64,000 nt of DNA from UBA6168 sp964508135 (GCA_964508135.1 CAZDSU010000039.1:1-64000), one strand, 5' to 3'; counted from the stretch's first letter, positions 26,501 through 34,293 are shown. Notes: generated by a model not told the origin, from the sequence alone. Numbers and translations: made by a program.

Positions 26501-28519
26501 CCCTGAGGTATGTATATTTCCCGAATAACAGCCCAATGAAAACAATACCGGGTATTTTCCAAAATTATTATAATTGTCGGGATTATCAATATTGAAATCA
26601 AATGTACCAACAGCGGAGTGGCCAAAGAAAGTAATAATCGAAACGCCTTTATTGATGCGCTCAAATATCTGTTCTGATTTTGAGACTTGTATCGGGTCGG
26701 TACTGGTCTTATAAAATGAAGTGACATTGGCCCCAAAAAGGTTGTTCCGTACGATGTTTTCCATCCCGGACAAATAGTTCTTGATAAGTGCCTGTTCAGA
26801 GGCCACCCCACCGCCGCCAAGGTGAATGATGTTTTTCATCCATTGCCGCTCCTCAATTGTCTGTCCGACATTAACATTAGCCTCGAAATCCGTCACTTTT
26901 TTGAGGAACAGGGAAATGTCTTCCGGTGCCGAAGCCGCCAACCGCCCAAACGGAATAACCGGCGCAGCAGTCCCCCCCACGCTCACCAACAGATTATCCG
27001 CCCCCGGCAACCCAAACGTCGGCACATAATATGTGGCGTTCGAGGCATTGGAAAGCTGCGCCTGCGTCCTCACGGCGGTGTACTCCCTCCCCTTCCCCAC
27101 CACAAAAAAATACTTCACATCAGCCCAATGCTTCTTCACAAAATGCCCAAAATCCCGAATTGAAAGCGGGTGTCGGTTCAGCCCCCACCCAAACTGGTCG
27201 TACAACTGCTGCACATCTACAATGACCGTCGAATAATCGCCACCAGTGGCAGAACTTCGATAATCGGCATATTCCTGCACATAATTATTCCCGTTTCCAT
27301 CATCGTACAGTTTCGGATTGGACAAAATGATGAACTCCGCATTGAGGGCAGCATAATCAATGAATAAAACCGGGGTCAACTGCCCGATGGTTTTCACACC
27401 GGCGGCATCGTTGACCAATACCAACTGGACAGCTTCGGAGGAAGGAGGCAGGGCTATTTTCACCAACCCATTCTCATAAGTGCCCGCCATTCGAGTCCGA
27501 TTGTTTAGGTCATACAATACCGGATTGCCACCCGAAGCATTGAAATTCTCGATTTCAAGGTAGCGTACTGCCGAAGCTGCCGAATGGTCGAAGATAAAGG
27601 CTGGTTGGTTGCCGAATTTATAAAGCGCTGGATACCGTAGGATTACATTCGCCACCCGCTGGCGGTCGGTAGTGGAGGCGAGGCCTTGAAACTTCAACGC
27701 CATAGCCGATATGAGCTGGGCGTTTGGGATGTCAAAGTTTAGTTGCCGAACCTGAAAATCCGAATATTCATCCGTAACCAATGGCTGGTCATTGAGGGTA
27801 ATCAACTGCTGATGTGAGCCGATATTGGAGCCGTAGCGAATATCCAATTGTCCATCTGGTCCACCAGCATAGGGGTTGGGTGGGTTGATTGTAATAGTCT
27901 GTACATTGGCAAAGGCATTGGAATAGCCTTCCGTTACCCCATAATCCGAGGAGCTTATGCCCTGCGAATTTGACTTTTTCGAAAAAGCAGAAATATAATT
28001 CAGTACATGCGTTGCCATGAAATACTCCTCCTTCGCCGGCAAATTCGTCAAGTCGTTCGGAATCGTTTCATATCGCAAGTTCCCGCCGACGCTCATCTTC
28101 CACGTCAAAAAATACGCCGCAGTGTCCGTGAACAGGCTGTACAGTGGGTTCATCATTTCCGCATCGGGGTCTTTGAAAAGGTGGCGGTCAAGTTCCGAAG
28201 TATTTTTTTGCCCAAAAAATTCGATGTAGTCGTTGTTCCCAAGGAGACCATCCGTGGTAAGGTAAATTGGAACTTCTTCCCCATTGTGAAAAAGCTGAAA
28301 CTGGCTACCATTGATTTGGTCTAACGGAAGGTTGGCATCGGAAAGCACCTGCTGAGAAACTCGGTAAATGCCATCTTCGGCCACCATAATCTTGAAGTAG
28401 CTCTGGTCAAAATTTATCCACTCATTCCCGTACAAGGTGTCCAGCCCATTGATGATTTGAGCTTTGGCACTTGTAAGAAAAATTGTTAGGAATGAAAGGG
28501 CAAACAGGGTCTTCTTCAT
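23522..28519 (-). CDS. porU: C25 (gingipain-type) peptidase with T9SS C-terminal domain, PorU-like
   Basis: PorU is the T9SS sortase that removes C-terminal signals and links cargo to lipopolysaccharide at the surface. The 1665-residue protein has a signal peptide (to about residue 21, TSAKAQ). It carries a C25 domain (about 460-780) with catalytic His634 in FFGHSAVGTF and Cys664 in SLGCYSGN, and a long region of beta-sandwich modules. The end is a sorting-domain-like segment (YPNPF..., WEGTDEYGD, ANGIYLYRV, ending GKLAIIR). It is longer than characterised PorU proteins (about 1150-1300 residues), so it could instead be a secreted C25 protease. Base composition alternates within the gene. Confidence 0.75.
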   Translation of the reverse strand: MKKTLFALSFLTIFLTSAKAQIINGLDTLYGNEWINFDQSYFKIMVAEDGIYRVSQQVLSDANLPLDQINGSQFQLFHNGEEVPIYLTTDGLLGNNDYIEFFGQKNTSELDRHLFKDPDAEMMNPLYSLFTDTAAYFLTWKMSVGGNLRYETIPNDLTNLPAKEEYFMATHVLNYISAFSKKSNSQGISSSDYGVTEGYSNAFANVQTITINPPNPYAGGPDGQLDIRYGSNIGSHQQLITLNDQPLVTDEYSDFQVRQLNFDIPNAQLISAMALKFQGLASTTDRQRVANVILRYPALYKFGNQPAFIFDHSAASAVRYLEIENFNASGGNPVLYDLNNRTRMAGTYENGLVKIALPPSSEAVQLVLVNDAAGVKTIGQLTPVLFIDYAALNAEFIILSNPKLYDDGNGNNYVQEYADYRSSATGGDYSTVIVDVQQLYDQFGWGLNRHPLSIRDFGHFVKKHWADVKYFFVVGKGREYTAVRTQAQLSNASNATYYVPTFGLPGADNLLVSVGGTAAPVIPFGRLAASAPEDISLFLKKVTDFEANVNVGQTIEERQWMKNIIHLGGGGVASEQALIKNYLSGMENIVRNNLFGANVTSFYKTSTDPIQVSKSEQIFERINKGVSIITFFGHSAVGTFDFNIDNPDNYNNFGKYPVLFSLGCYSGNIHTSGLGISERFIFQKDKAAIGMVATTGQGYISALNSVMNKFYQNLGGDYYGQSMGVLLQKTIGHFDGTNSTQPELLQQFTYNGDPAVKIFAAEGPDYLIDAAAVNISPKNINIRQDSFTVQFSVANIGKGVVDSIAVKIEHELPDGNRFTAATLHIPAPAYQSDFEVKLSNVGKMAVGRNRLYITADAADVITEYPLPAAEMNNELVDASGQKGVSFFITDNGATPVYPANFAIVGEAQVPLRASTSDALAPLSKYILEMDTTALFNSPLKKSTVIQQSGGLLEWKPDFSFENEKVYYWRISPDSLSQEVGYVWETRSFTYIAGSPGGWSQRHYWQFLENRMEDMKLEEGSREFRFSEDFIDFRIRNKLFNASDPPNGFINGARWSDFFRWDIQGSLTVVVFDTLGRIWFNFNPGEYGSVNTSAPRIGAFPFPVETTVQREKVIDFIENIVPENYWVVVYTAQRTLANDLKVVDWEADSIQLNGKNLFNLMEGQGAQYIRNLKDQLVPYYFAFRKNMGAIHEQWADSPDGEINPEIAISGVWYEGRIQSVNIGPASQWESFQWQFDNTEMIDQDTFFVDIFGLSKDQLSSQLLFEKVMDNNLDLTGVSTDSFPYLRLEFYAKDSIERSPVQLKEWSILYQGLPDAAFHAAKHFLFHRDTLAEGDNLRLESFVTATNAYSMDSLFVRYEIRDKAGNLINAENRVGKLLPDMGIDLVFSHPTKGLAGEHQLVAQLNPDDDQPELHAFNNFLIKDFYVQRDRRNPLLDVTFDGIHIFNGDIVSPRPDITIALKDENPFLLLNDTSTYKLFLLLPDGELRNIPLNAPEISFQAAISVSDNRSSLKWRPEFTQDGEYALIVQATDATGNNAGAYDYKVSFKVILESMISNVLAYPNPFSTATRFVYTLTGEPPRFFKIQIMTVSGRIVREITQDEIGTLRIGTHQSDFVWEGTDEYGDRLANGIYLYRVLAKDDDKQEYKRYETSADGFFKEGFGKLAIIR

Positions 28520-28547
28520 CGGGAAATAGTTGTATTCAAAAGTCCGT

Positions 28548-28577
28548 CAAATTTAAAGCAATTCAGCCAACCAACAA
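28548..28577 (-). promoter_or_regulatory. candidate promoter upstream of the C25 peptidase gene
   Basis: On the minus strand, TTG (28577-28575) lies 19 bases before TAAATTTG (28555-28548), a match to the Bacteroidota TTG/TTTG and TAnnTTTG boxes. The start codon is 28 bases further. The match is short and could be by chance. Confidence 0.4.
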
Positions 28578-28612
28578 GCGGGAGGCAATACTGGTCGCTT
28601 GAATTCAAAAAC

Positions 28613-29869
28613 TTAACCAAAAAGCAATGAATTCACGGAACGCATGGCCGTCTGTGTGGCTCCGGACTTCATCTGCACGTATGATTTCGCAGCTTTTGAA
28701 GCCATGGACTGCTTTTCGGGGTTAATCAACAGGGCAAGCACTTCCCTCAACTCATTTTCATCCCTGACCACAAACCCGCCGCCATGCTCCACCAACCAAA
28801 CAGCCTCCTCGAATTTGCGATACTTCGGCCCAAAAACCACTGGCAAACCATAAGCCGCAGGTTCCAGCGTGTTGTGGATGCCCTGCCCGAAACCACCGCC
28901 AATATAGGCGATTTTACCGAAAAAATAGAGGGAAGAGAGCAACCCAATATTGTCCACCAACAAAAGTCGAGTGGCTGAAAAGTCGGCATTTTCAAGTTGA
29001 GAAAAAAGACAGTACGGAACTTCCAGCTTCGATTCAATTGCCTGAATACGAGCAGGTTGCACATCATGTGGGGCTAGGATGAACTTCCAATCCTTGAACT
29101 TTTCGTTGGAAAAAATGGGGCTCAGAATCGCTTCATCGACTGGCCAAGTGCTGCCGCAAACGAGCACGGGGGCGTCTCCGCAGAACTTTTTGACGAGTGG
29201 CAAATCTTTCGGATGGTTGGCGATTTCAAGTACCCGGTCTACCCTACTGTCCCCGGCGACTTGCACGTTTGGAAAATTGATTGTGGAAAGGAGCTTTTGC
29301 GAGCCGACATCCTGCACGAGTATCTCGCTGAAGCAGCTCAACATCTTGCGGTGCAGCCCCCCGTACCATTTGAAAAACGGCTGCGTTGGCCGGAAAATCG
29401 CAGCAATCAAAAGGGTTGGAATTTGCCGCTGCTTCAAATTGGTGAGGTAGTGGTACCAAAATTCATACTTCACGAATATGGCCAAATCCGGCTTGACCAA
29501 ACGCAGAAAGCGCTGTGCATTGGATTTGGAATCGGCAGGGAGATAAAAAACCCAGTCGGCAAAGGGGTAGTTTTTTCGGATTTCGTAACCGGAAGGAGAG
29601 AAGAAAGTGAGCAGCACCAGCACCTCCGGATGCTGTTTTTTCAAGGCTTCGATGATTGTTCGTCCCTGCTCAAACTCACCGAGCGAGGCGCAGTGCATCC
29701 ACACAAGTCGTTGATTTTCCCTTCTTTTTAGGGGAATTTCGGCAGCCAGTTTTTCAAATATCCCGACCCTACCCTTCACCCAAAGCTTGGCCTTTTCGCT
29801 CCAAAAAGCAGCCAGCCTGATGCCAAGGAAATAGGCTTGGGTCAATAAATTGTAGAGGAGTTGCCCCAT
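28613..29869 (-). CDS. waaA: 3-deoxy-D-manno-octulosonic acid (Kdo) transferase
   Basis: This enzyme adds Kdo to lipid IV-A at the cytoplasmic face of the inner membrane, the first step of lipopolysaccharide core assembly. The 418-residue protein contains an N-terminal hydrophobic anchor, VWMHCASLGEFEQG (the acceptor-side catalytic Glu), TFFSPSGYE, FVKYEFWYHYL, CGSTWPVDE, APHDVQ and the donor-binding GGGFGQGIHNTLEPAAYGLPVVFGPKY. It is transcribed in the same direction as the C25 and exporter genes. Its presence supports a lipopolysaccharide to which the exported polymer could be joined. Confidence 0.95.
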   Translation of the reverse strand: MGQLLYNLLTQAYFLGIRLAAFWSEKAKLWVKGRVGIFEKLAAEIPLKRRENQRLVWMHCASLGEFEQGRTIIEALKKQHPEVLVLLTFFSPSGYEIRKNYPFADWVFYLPADSKSNAQRFLRLVKPDLAIFVKYEFWYHYLTNLKQRQIPTLLIAAIFRPTQPFFKWYGGLHRKMLSCFSEILVQDVGSQKLLSTINFPNVQVAGDSRVDRVLEIANHPKDLPLVKKFCGDAPVLVCGSTWPVDEAILSPIFSNEKFKDWKFILAPHDVQPARIQAIESKLEVPYCLFSQLENADFSATRLLLVDNIGLLSSLYFFGKIAYIGGGFGQGIHNTLEPAAYGLPVVFGPKYRKFEEAVWLVEHGGGFVVRDENELREVLALLINPEKQSMASKAAKSYVQMKSGATQTAMRSVNSLLFG

Positions 29870-29885
29870 TAATCAGTCACCATTA

Positions 29886-30075
29886 GGGGTGTTAAGAAAA
29901 AATTTCTGTTGCCCTTTTCCGGGAGGACATCCCCCTAACCCCCTTCCAAGGGGGAATTCATGTCTGCTGACTTTCACATTTTGAGCAATTTAGCAGGGCC
30001 TTATTCCCCCTTTGAAGGGGGTTAGGGGGATGTTTTTGCAGAGATGCTGGCACCTCAAATTTTTCTTAACACCCC
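29886..30075. mobile_element. 190-bp TIR element with CCCCCTT/AAGGGGG core
   Basis: The ends are GGGGTGTTAAGAAAAAATTT and its near-perfect complement. The core (GACATCCCCCTAACCCCCTT ... AAGGGGGTTAGGGGGATG) is a diverged version of the inner part of repeat R at 6861-7430, but the termini differ. No target duplication is evident. It fills the gap between waaA and the barrel gene. Confidence 0.65.
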
Positions 30076-30098
30076 AAATTCTCCATTCACCAAGAAAA

Positions 30099-30872
30099 TC
30101 AGTAGTTGATTTCATCCGCATTCTCACCGATAAAAAGTGGCAAAGTCCACGTCAAGCGGAAACCGTAAAGCAAGTCGAGCCGCTTGTCAAGGCCGGGGCT
30201 GCGGGTATCGAAGTTGAAGCTGCGACGACCTTGGGTGAAACCCTGCACAAACTCTGCTCCAATCGAAAAATTGATGAGCCGATTGTTCGCAATGAACTGG
30301 TAACCAATGAATTCGGTAATCGTAGCACCGTTTGTTAGGCGGTCGTAGCCTTTTTTGTAGTCCTTGTAAATGCTCGAAACGAATACCTGCGGCTCTTCCT
30401 GAATCCTGATTTTGTGCTGCAAAAATCCGCCACCAATCGTCACCCGCAAGCCAGAGCGTTTGTTGGTTTCCGAGAACGAAAACACCCTGCCGATGTGGGC
30501 ACTCAGGTGAATTCCCCGTTCCCTCAGTTTGATGTCCGAAATGCCGCCATCGTCAGCGTACACAAAACCAGCGTCTCCACGCAAGTTGGCCAGCACATCG
30601 GTTTCCACGTCCTTGCCAAACATGAAATCCCCTTTCAAGCCTAAAATCCAATTGTCCTTGGTGTAGTAATCCGCACCAGCACCAGCCAAGAAATTCTTAC
30701 CGAACCTGTCGGCCATGTCGCCACCCGGCAATTGGCCGCCATAGCTGAAATTCATCAACAAAACGGACCCTTCGTTGCTCCGCTGTTGTTCGTAAGCTTG
30801 CCTCCGGCCCGACTGTCCAAAAGCGACGCTGTGCGCCACGACCACTACCAATAGAATTAAAATTTTCCTCAT
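30099..30872 (-). CDS. small outer-membrane beta-barrel protein
   Basis: The protein has 257 residues. It has a signal peptide (residues 1-20, ...AHSVAFGQ), and short alternating strands then follow: LLMNFSYGGQLPGGDMADRFG, NFLAGAGADYYT, NWILGLKGDFMFG, GLRVTIGGGFLQHKI, LINFSIGAEFVQGF, LLYGFRLTWTLPLF. This pattern fits an 8-strand-type barrel of the kind often labelled 'outer membrane protein beta-barrel'. The function is unknown. It is between waaA and a Kazal lipoprotein gene, both on the same strand. Confidence 0.7.
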   Translation of the reverse strand: MRKILILLVVVVAHSVAFGQSGRRQAYEQQRSNEGSVLLMNFSYGGQLPGGDMADRFGKNFLAGAGADYYTKDNWILGLKGDFMFGKDVETDVLANLRGDAGFVYADDGGISDIKLRERGIHLSAHIGRVFSFSETNKRSGLRVTIGGGFLQHKIRIQEEPQVFVSSIYKDYKKGYDRLTNGATITEFIGYQFIANNRLINFSIGAEFVQGFTQGRRSFNFDTRSPGLDKRLDLLYGFRLTWTLPLFIGENADEINY

Positions 30873-30955
30873 GATTCAATGCGTTTAGTTTTCAAAAAAA
30901 GCTTTCTGGTTCCATTTGCATCCAAGCTAATACGCCAACAAACCAACACCCCACC

Positions 30956-31777
30956 TCACTTGCAAGCCCCCTTCGTATATTTTTTGACACCGGCGTTCTT
31001 TGCGTAGCATTCATTGGGGTAGGTTTTTCCGTCGCAGCCGCAGACTGGCTCGTAGATTTCGATGCAGGCATTTTGCTTGGGGTTGGGATCCAGGCAGTCG
31101 CCGCACTCGCCGTCTCGCCAAGATTTCAAGCCAGCACGCTCGGCCATGCACTGGTTGCTATAGGTCTTGCCATCACAGCCACAAACCGGGCGGTACTCCT
31201 TGGTGCAGCCGCTATTGCTGATTTTAGCAGGGTCAATGCAATCGTTGCAGTCACCTTCCTTCCAGTTTCGCAGACCGGCTTTTTCGGCTTCGCAAGCGTT
31301 GGAGTAAACTTTGCCGTCGCAACCACAGACCGGTTTAAAAATGCGTGGGCAGACCTTAGTTGGGTCTATTTTACCGACTTCCACGCAGTCGTTGCACTCG
31401 CCGGGCACCGTCATCATCACCCCAGCATGGGCGGCAGCGCAAGGGTTGCCATAGGTGATGCCGTTGCACCCGCAGACTGGGTTGTACTCCATGGTACACA
31501 TACCGTCCGGATTGATTTTCTTGGGGTCAATGCACTCGCCACATTTGCCAGCGGTAAAAAACTGAACGCCCGCACGTTCCGCCTCGCACTGGTTGCCGTA
31601 AGTGACGCCGTTACAGCCGCAAACGGGTGCGAACTCTTCGGTGCAGGCGCGTTTAGGGTCGGCTTTTTTGAGGTCAACGCAGTCATGGTCACCGTTGGGC
31701 TGCTGCGCATTTTCGCAGGTGCTTGACAGGAATATTGCGCCAGCAAAAATCAAAAACAAGGATGTGAAGTTTTTCAT
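30956..31777 (-). CDS. lipoprotein with five Kazal-type inhibitor domains
   Basis: The protein has 273 residues. A signal sequence ends at ...FLSSTCENAQQ, where Cys is probably lipidated although the lipobox (SST-C) is imperfect. Five consecutive Kazal-like modules of about 48 residues follow, each with the pattern C-x-E/K-x-F/Y-x-PVCGC(N/D)G-x-TY-x-N-x-C, separated by ECxDC(V/I)D linkers. Kazal domains block serine proteases by the standard mechanism. The five reactive-site neighbourhoods differ, so several proteases might be targeted. It could protect the surface from the cell's own or other organisms' proteases. Confidence 0.9.
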   Translation of the reverse strand: MKNFTSLFLIFAGAIFLSSTCENAQQPNGDHDCVDLKKADPKRACTEEFAPVCGCNGVTYGNQCEAERAGVQFFTAGKCGECIDPKKINPDGMCTMEYNPVCGCNGITYGNPCAAAHAGVMMTVPGECNDCVEVGKIDPTKVCPRIFKPVCGCDGKVYSNACEAEKAGLRNWKEGDCNDCIDPAKISNSGCTKEYRPVCGCDGKTYSNQCMAERAGLKSWRDGECGDCLDPNPKQNACIEIYEPVCGCDGKTYPNECYAKNAGVKKYTKGACK

Positions 31778-31855
31778 GTTTGGTTGTACGGCTTGAATGA
31801 TAAATGGTGGAATGATGAATCATGTTAAGCCTCCATTCATCACTCCACCATTAAA

Positions 31856-32167
31856 CTACTCTACAACAAAAGAATAAACTTTGTAAAATATTGACTATGA
31901 ATGAGTTGATTCTATTTTTCCAACCCCGAAGAGGTTAGACTTGAATAGCCCCGGATGAAATCCGGGGAAAACGAAAGCACAGAAAACAACCCCAACGGGG
32001 TTGAATTTTTTGCACAAACAATTGATATTCAACCCCTTCGGGGTTTTCTATCGTTCATTTTCTTACCCCGGATTTCATCCGGGGCTATTCAAATTCAACC
32101 CCTTCGGGGTTTGTCAAAATATTGATTGTCAATGGTTTATAGGATTTATTTTTTTGTTGTAGAGTAG
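31856..32167. mobile_element. 312-bp TIR element with nested CCCCGAAGGGG and ATCCGGGG palindromes
   Basis: The left end CTACTCTACAACAAAAGAAT and the complement of the right end (CTACTCTACAACAAAAAAAT) are inverted repeats of about 50 bp with scattered mismatches. The interior holds paired GCCCCGGATGAAATCCGGGG-type hairpins and several AACCCC(G/T)AACGGGGTT-type palindromes. The left 55 bases, including three outer bases, recur perfectly inverted at window positions 1-55. The element interrupts a short word-iterated hairpin (see findings). No clear target duplication and no ORF were found. Confidence 0.75.
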
Positions 32168-32196
32168 CTTATTCCACCATTCATCATTTATCATTG

Positions 32197-34194
32197 TCAA
32201 AGCCTACTGAACAGCTTTTTTTGCAAAACGAAATATTTCAAAACGATGCTGCCCGGCAGGATTCCGTGTCGGTTGGGCTGTGGGGAAATGCGGATGCGCT
32301 CCAACAGTAGTTCAAGTTCCAGCCGTTTTTTGATGAAGAGCACAAGTGCCAAAAAGAACGAGAAAAACGCAGCGATGACCGCTTGGGCATGCAGCCATTT
32401 GGCTTGCATCAAGAAATTGAAGGCGGCCAATGTGTCCATCGTGAGGCGCAACGGTAGCAAAAAGGCCAGCTTGAGGATAGGCTCGTTTTTCAGCAAAGTG
32501 TAGTAGCTGTTGCGGAAGTTCAGGTAGGTTTTGTAAGGGGAATGATAACCCAAAGTGCCACCGCCCAAGTGGTAAACCGTTGATTTTGGATTAAACATCA
32601 CCTTGTAACCCGCCCGCTTGAAGCGCCAACAGAGGTCTATTTCCTCCAAATGGGCGAAGAAATCGTTGTCAAAACCGCCGAATCCCTTGAAAAGCGGTCC
32701 TCGGACCATCATGCAACAACCAGAGGCCCAGAAGATTTCCACGGCATTGTCGTACTGGCCATTGTCCTTTTCGACCGTATCGAAAATGCGGCCACGGGCA
32801 AACGGATACCCCAGCGAATCAATCCAACCGCCAGCAGCACCCGCATACTCGAAGTATTCAGGCTTGCCCAGTGCCCTTATTTTTGGCTGAACGGCAGCAA
32901 TGGTTGGGTCTTTTTGCATCATTTCGACCAGCGGTTCCAGCCAGTTGGTCGGCACTTCCACATCCGAATTCAGTAGCACGAAATAGTCCTCGTCGAGGTC
33001 CTCAAGGGCGAGGTTGTACCCTTTTGAAAAGCCAAAATTCTGGTTGAGCTGAATAATGCTGACCGTTGGATACTGTTTTTTGAGGTATGCTACAGAGTCG
33101 TCTTTGCTGGCATTGTCCGCTACATAAACCTTGTAGTTGGCGTAGCTGGTCGCCAGGACAGAGGGCAGGTGCTTTTCCAAAAAATTCTTTCCGTTGTAGT
33201 TGAGTATGACCACGGCAACCGAGGGATTTTCAAGGTTTTGCCATGCAATGACTTGGGTTTTTGCCTTCTGCAAAATGACTTCGGCAGCTTCCTGGTCCTT
33301 GGCTATTTGGGCTTTGAGCGCCTCGATGTCCTTGAGGTCGGCGTCGGGGCGGATGAACGCTACCAGTTCCACTTCCAGTTCGTCCTCGTAAATGGATTTT
33401 TGGAACCCAAAAATATTGACTTCAACGGTCCGGTTTTGGTACTTTTTCAGCGTGGGCCTTTTGCCGATGTACAACATGGCGTGCAGGCGCTCGCCATCGT
33501 GTTTTGCGAAGCAAGCATAAACGCCGTCGGGCGGAATGAGCTTGCTGGCCTCCCTGATTTCGAGGTTGGCGGTTGGGTAGCCGATGGTGGTGCCGATTTG
33601 CTGGCCTTTCACCACTTTCCCCGTGAGGGTAAAATAATTGCCCAGCAAACGGGAGGCTGCCGCCACGTCCGCCGACTCTACCGCCTCTCGGATACGAGTG
33701 GAACTGACGCCCAGCTCGTCAATCTCTGCCTCCTCAATTTCGACCACTTTGTAGCCCAGGTTGCGCTCGTGCCAGCGCAGGAAGTTGATGTCGCCCTGGC
33801 GGTTCATGCCAAAACGGTGGTCGTAGCCGATGACGATATGCTTTGGCTCAAACTTGCCAACCAAGAATTTCTGGATGTACTCGTCGGCGTTGAGCTGCGA
33901 AAATTCAAAGGTGAACGGCACGATGACGAGGTGGTCAATCCCGGTTTTTTCCAACAAATGGATCTTCTCCTCGGTGGTGGTGATGAGCTTGAGCGAGTCG
34001 TCTTTAGGATAGATTATTTGACGGGGATGCGGGTGAAAAGTGATGATAATACTTTCACCGCCCGTTGCAAGCGCCAAGTCCTTGACCTTCTTGATAATTT
34101 TACGATGACCACAATGCACGCCGTCAAAGGAACCGATGGTGATTACCGCATTCCTGAACTGAGGCAGGTTGTTGAGGTCTCTATGCAATTTCAT
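32197..34194 (-). CDS. ribF: fusion: RibF (riboflavin kinase / FAD synthetase) plus family 2 glycosyltransferase
   Basis: The protein has 665 residues in one frame. Residues 1 to about 310 are a complete RibF: the HxGH nucleotidyltransferase motif in GSFDGVHCGHRKII (residues 21-34), HRFG, SSTRIR (164-169), and the kinase signature GTTIGYPTANL (201-211). After a short linker (about 311-323) a GT-A domain starts at SVAVVILNYNGKNFLE, with DNASKDDS, NFGFSKGYNLAL, LLNSDVEV and the ED-like acceptor motif FAHLEEIDLCWRFKRAGY, then hydrophobic segments near the C-terminus. RibF supplies FMN and FAD; the glycosyltransferase half resembles rhamnosyltransferase-type enzymes. No internal start is evident at the junction. 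It is a highly unusual combination. Confidence 0.9.
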   Translation of the reverse strand: MKLHRDLNNLPQFRNAVITIGSFDGVHCGHRKIIKKVKDLALATGGESIIITFHPHPRQIIYPKDDSLKLITTTEEKIHLLEKTGIDHLVIVPFTFEFSQLNADEYIQKFLVGKFEPKHIVIGYDHRFGMNRQGDINFLRWHERNLGYKVVEIEEAEIDELGVSSTRIREAVESADVAAASRLLGNYFTLTGKVVKGQQIGTTIGYPTANLEIREASKLIPPDGVYACFAKHDGERLHAMLYIGKRPTLKKYQNRTVEVNIFGFQKSIYEDELEVELVAFIRPDADLKDIEALKAQIAKDQEAAEVILQKAKTQVIAWQNLENPSVAVVILNYNGKNFLEKHLPSVLATSYANYKVYVADNASKDDSVAYLKKQYPTVSIIQLNQNFGFSKGYNLALEDLDEDYFVLLNSDVEVPTNWLEPLVEMMQKDPTIAAVQPKIRALGKPEYFEYAGAAGGWIDSLGYPFARGRIFDTVEKDNGQYDNAVEIFWASGCCMMVRGPLFKGFGGFDNDFFAHLEEIDLCWRFKRAGYKVMFNPKSTVYHLGGGTLGYHSPYKTYLNFRNSYYTLLKNEPILKLAFLLPLRLTMDTLAAFNFLMQAKWLHAQAVIAAFFSFFLALVLFIKKRLELELLLERIRISPQPNRHGILPGSIVLKYFVLQKKLFSRL

Positions 34195-34199
34195 GGCGG

Positions 34200-34207
34200 C
34201 AAAGGTA
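34200..34207 (-). promoter_or_regulatory. TAnnTTTG box at the ribF start
   Basis: Minus-strand TACCTTTG ends six bases before the ribF ATG (34194). With the usual spacing, transcription would begin at or next to the start codon, giving a leaderless or nearly leaderless mRNA. Confidence 0.5.
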
Positions 34208-34261
34208 ATACGATTTCGGATTTCGGATTTCGGATTTCGGGAGGTGTATCCGAAATCATCT

Positions 34262-34269
34262 TACATTTG
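34262..34269 (+). promoter_or_regulatory. TAnnTTTG box upstream of mrp
   Basis: TACATTTG lies 24 bases before the mrp ATG (34294). Between it and the divergent ribF box is a four-copy GATTTCGG tandem repeat (34212-34240) with a complementary CCGAAATC at 34250-34257. Confidence 0.5.
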
Positions 34270-34293
34270 CGCAGCTTAAAAAAACAGCATTTG

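Noticed and set aside
31073..31726. 217-codon ORF antisense to the Kazal gene
   Set aside because: It is a mirror of the strongly patterned Kazal repeats; the minus-strand frame has signal, lipobox and conserved cysteines.
33169..34293. Long plus-strand extension of the mrp frame
   Set aside because: It runs antisense through the well-supported RibF domain; the Mrp N-terminal domain begins exactly at ATG 34294.
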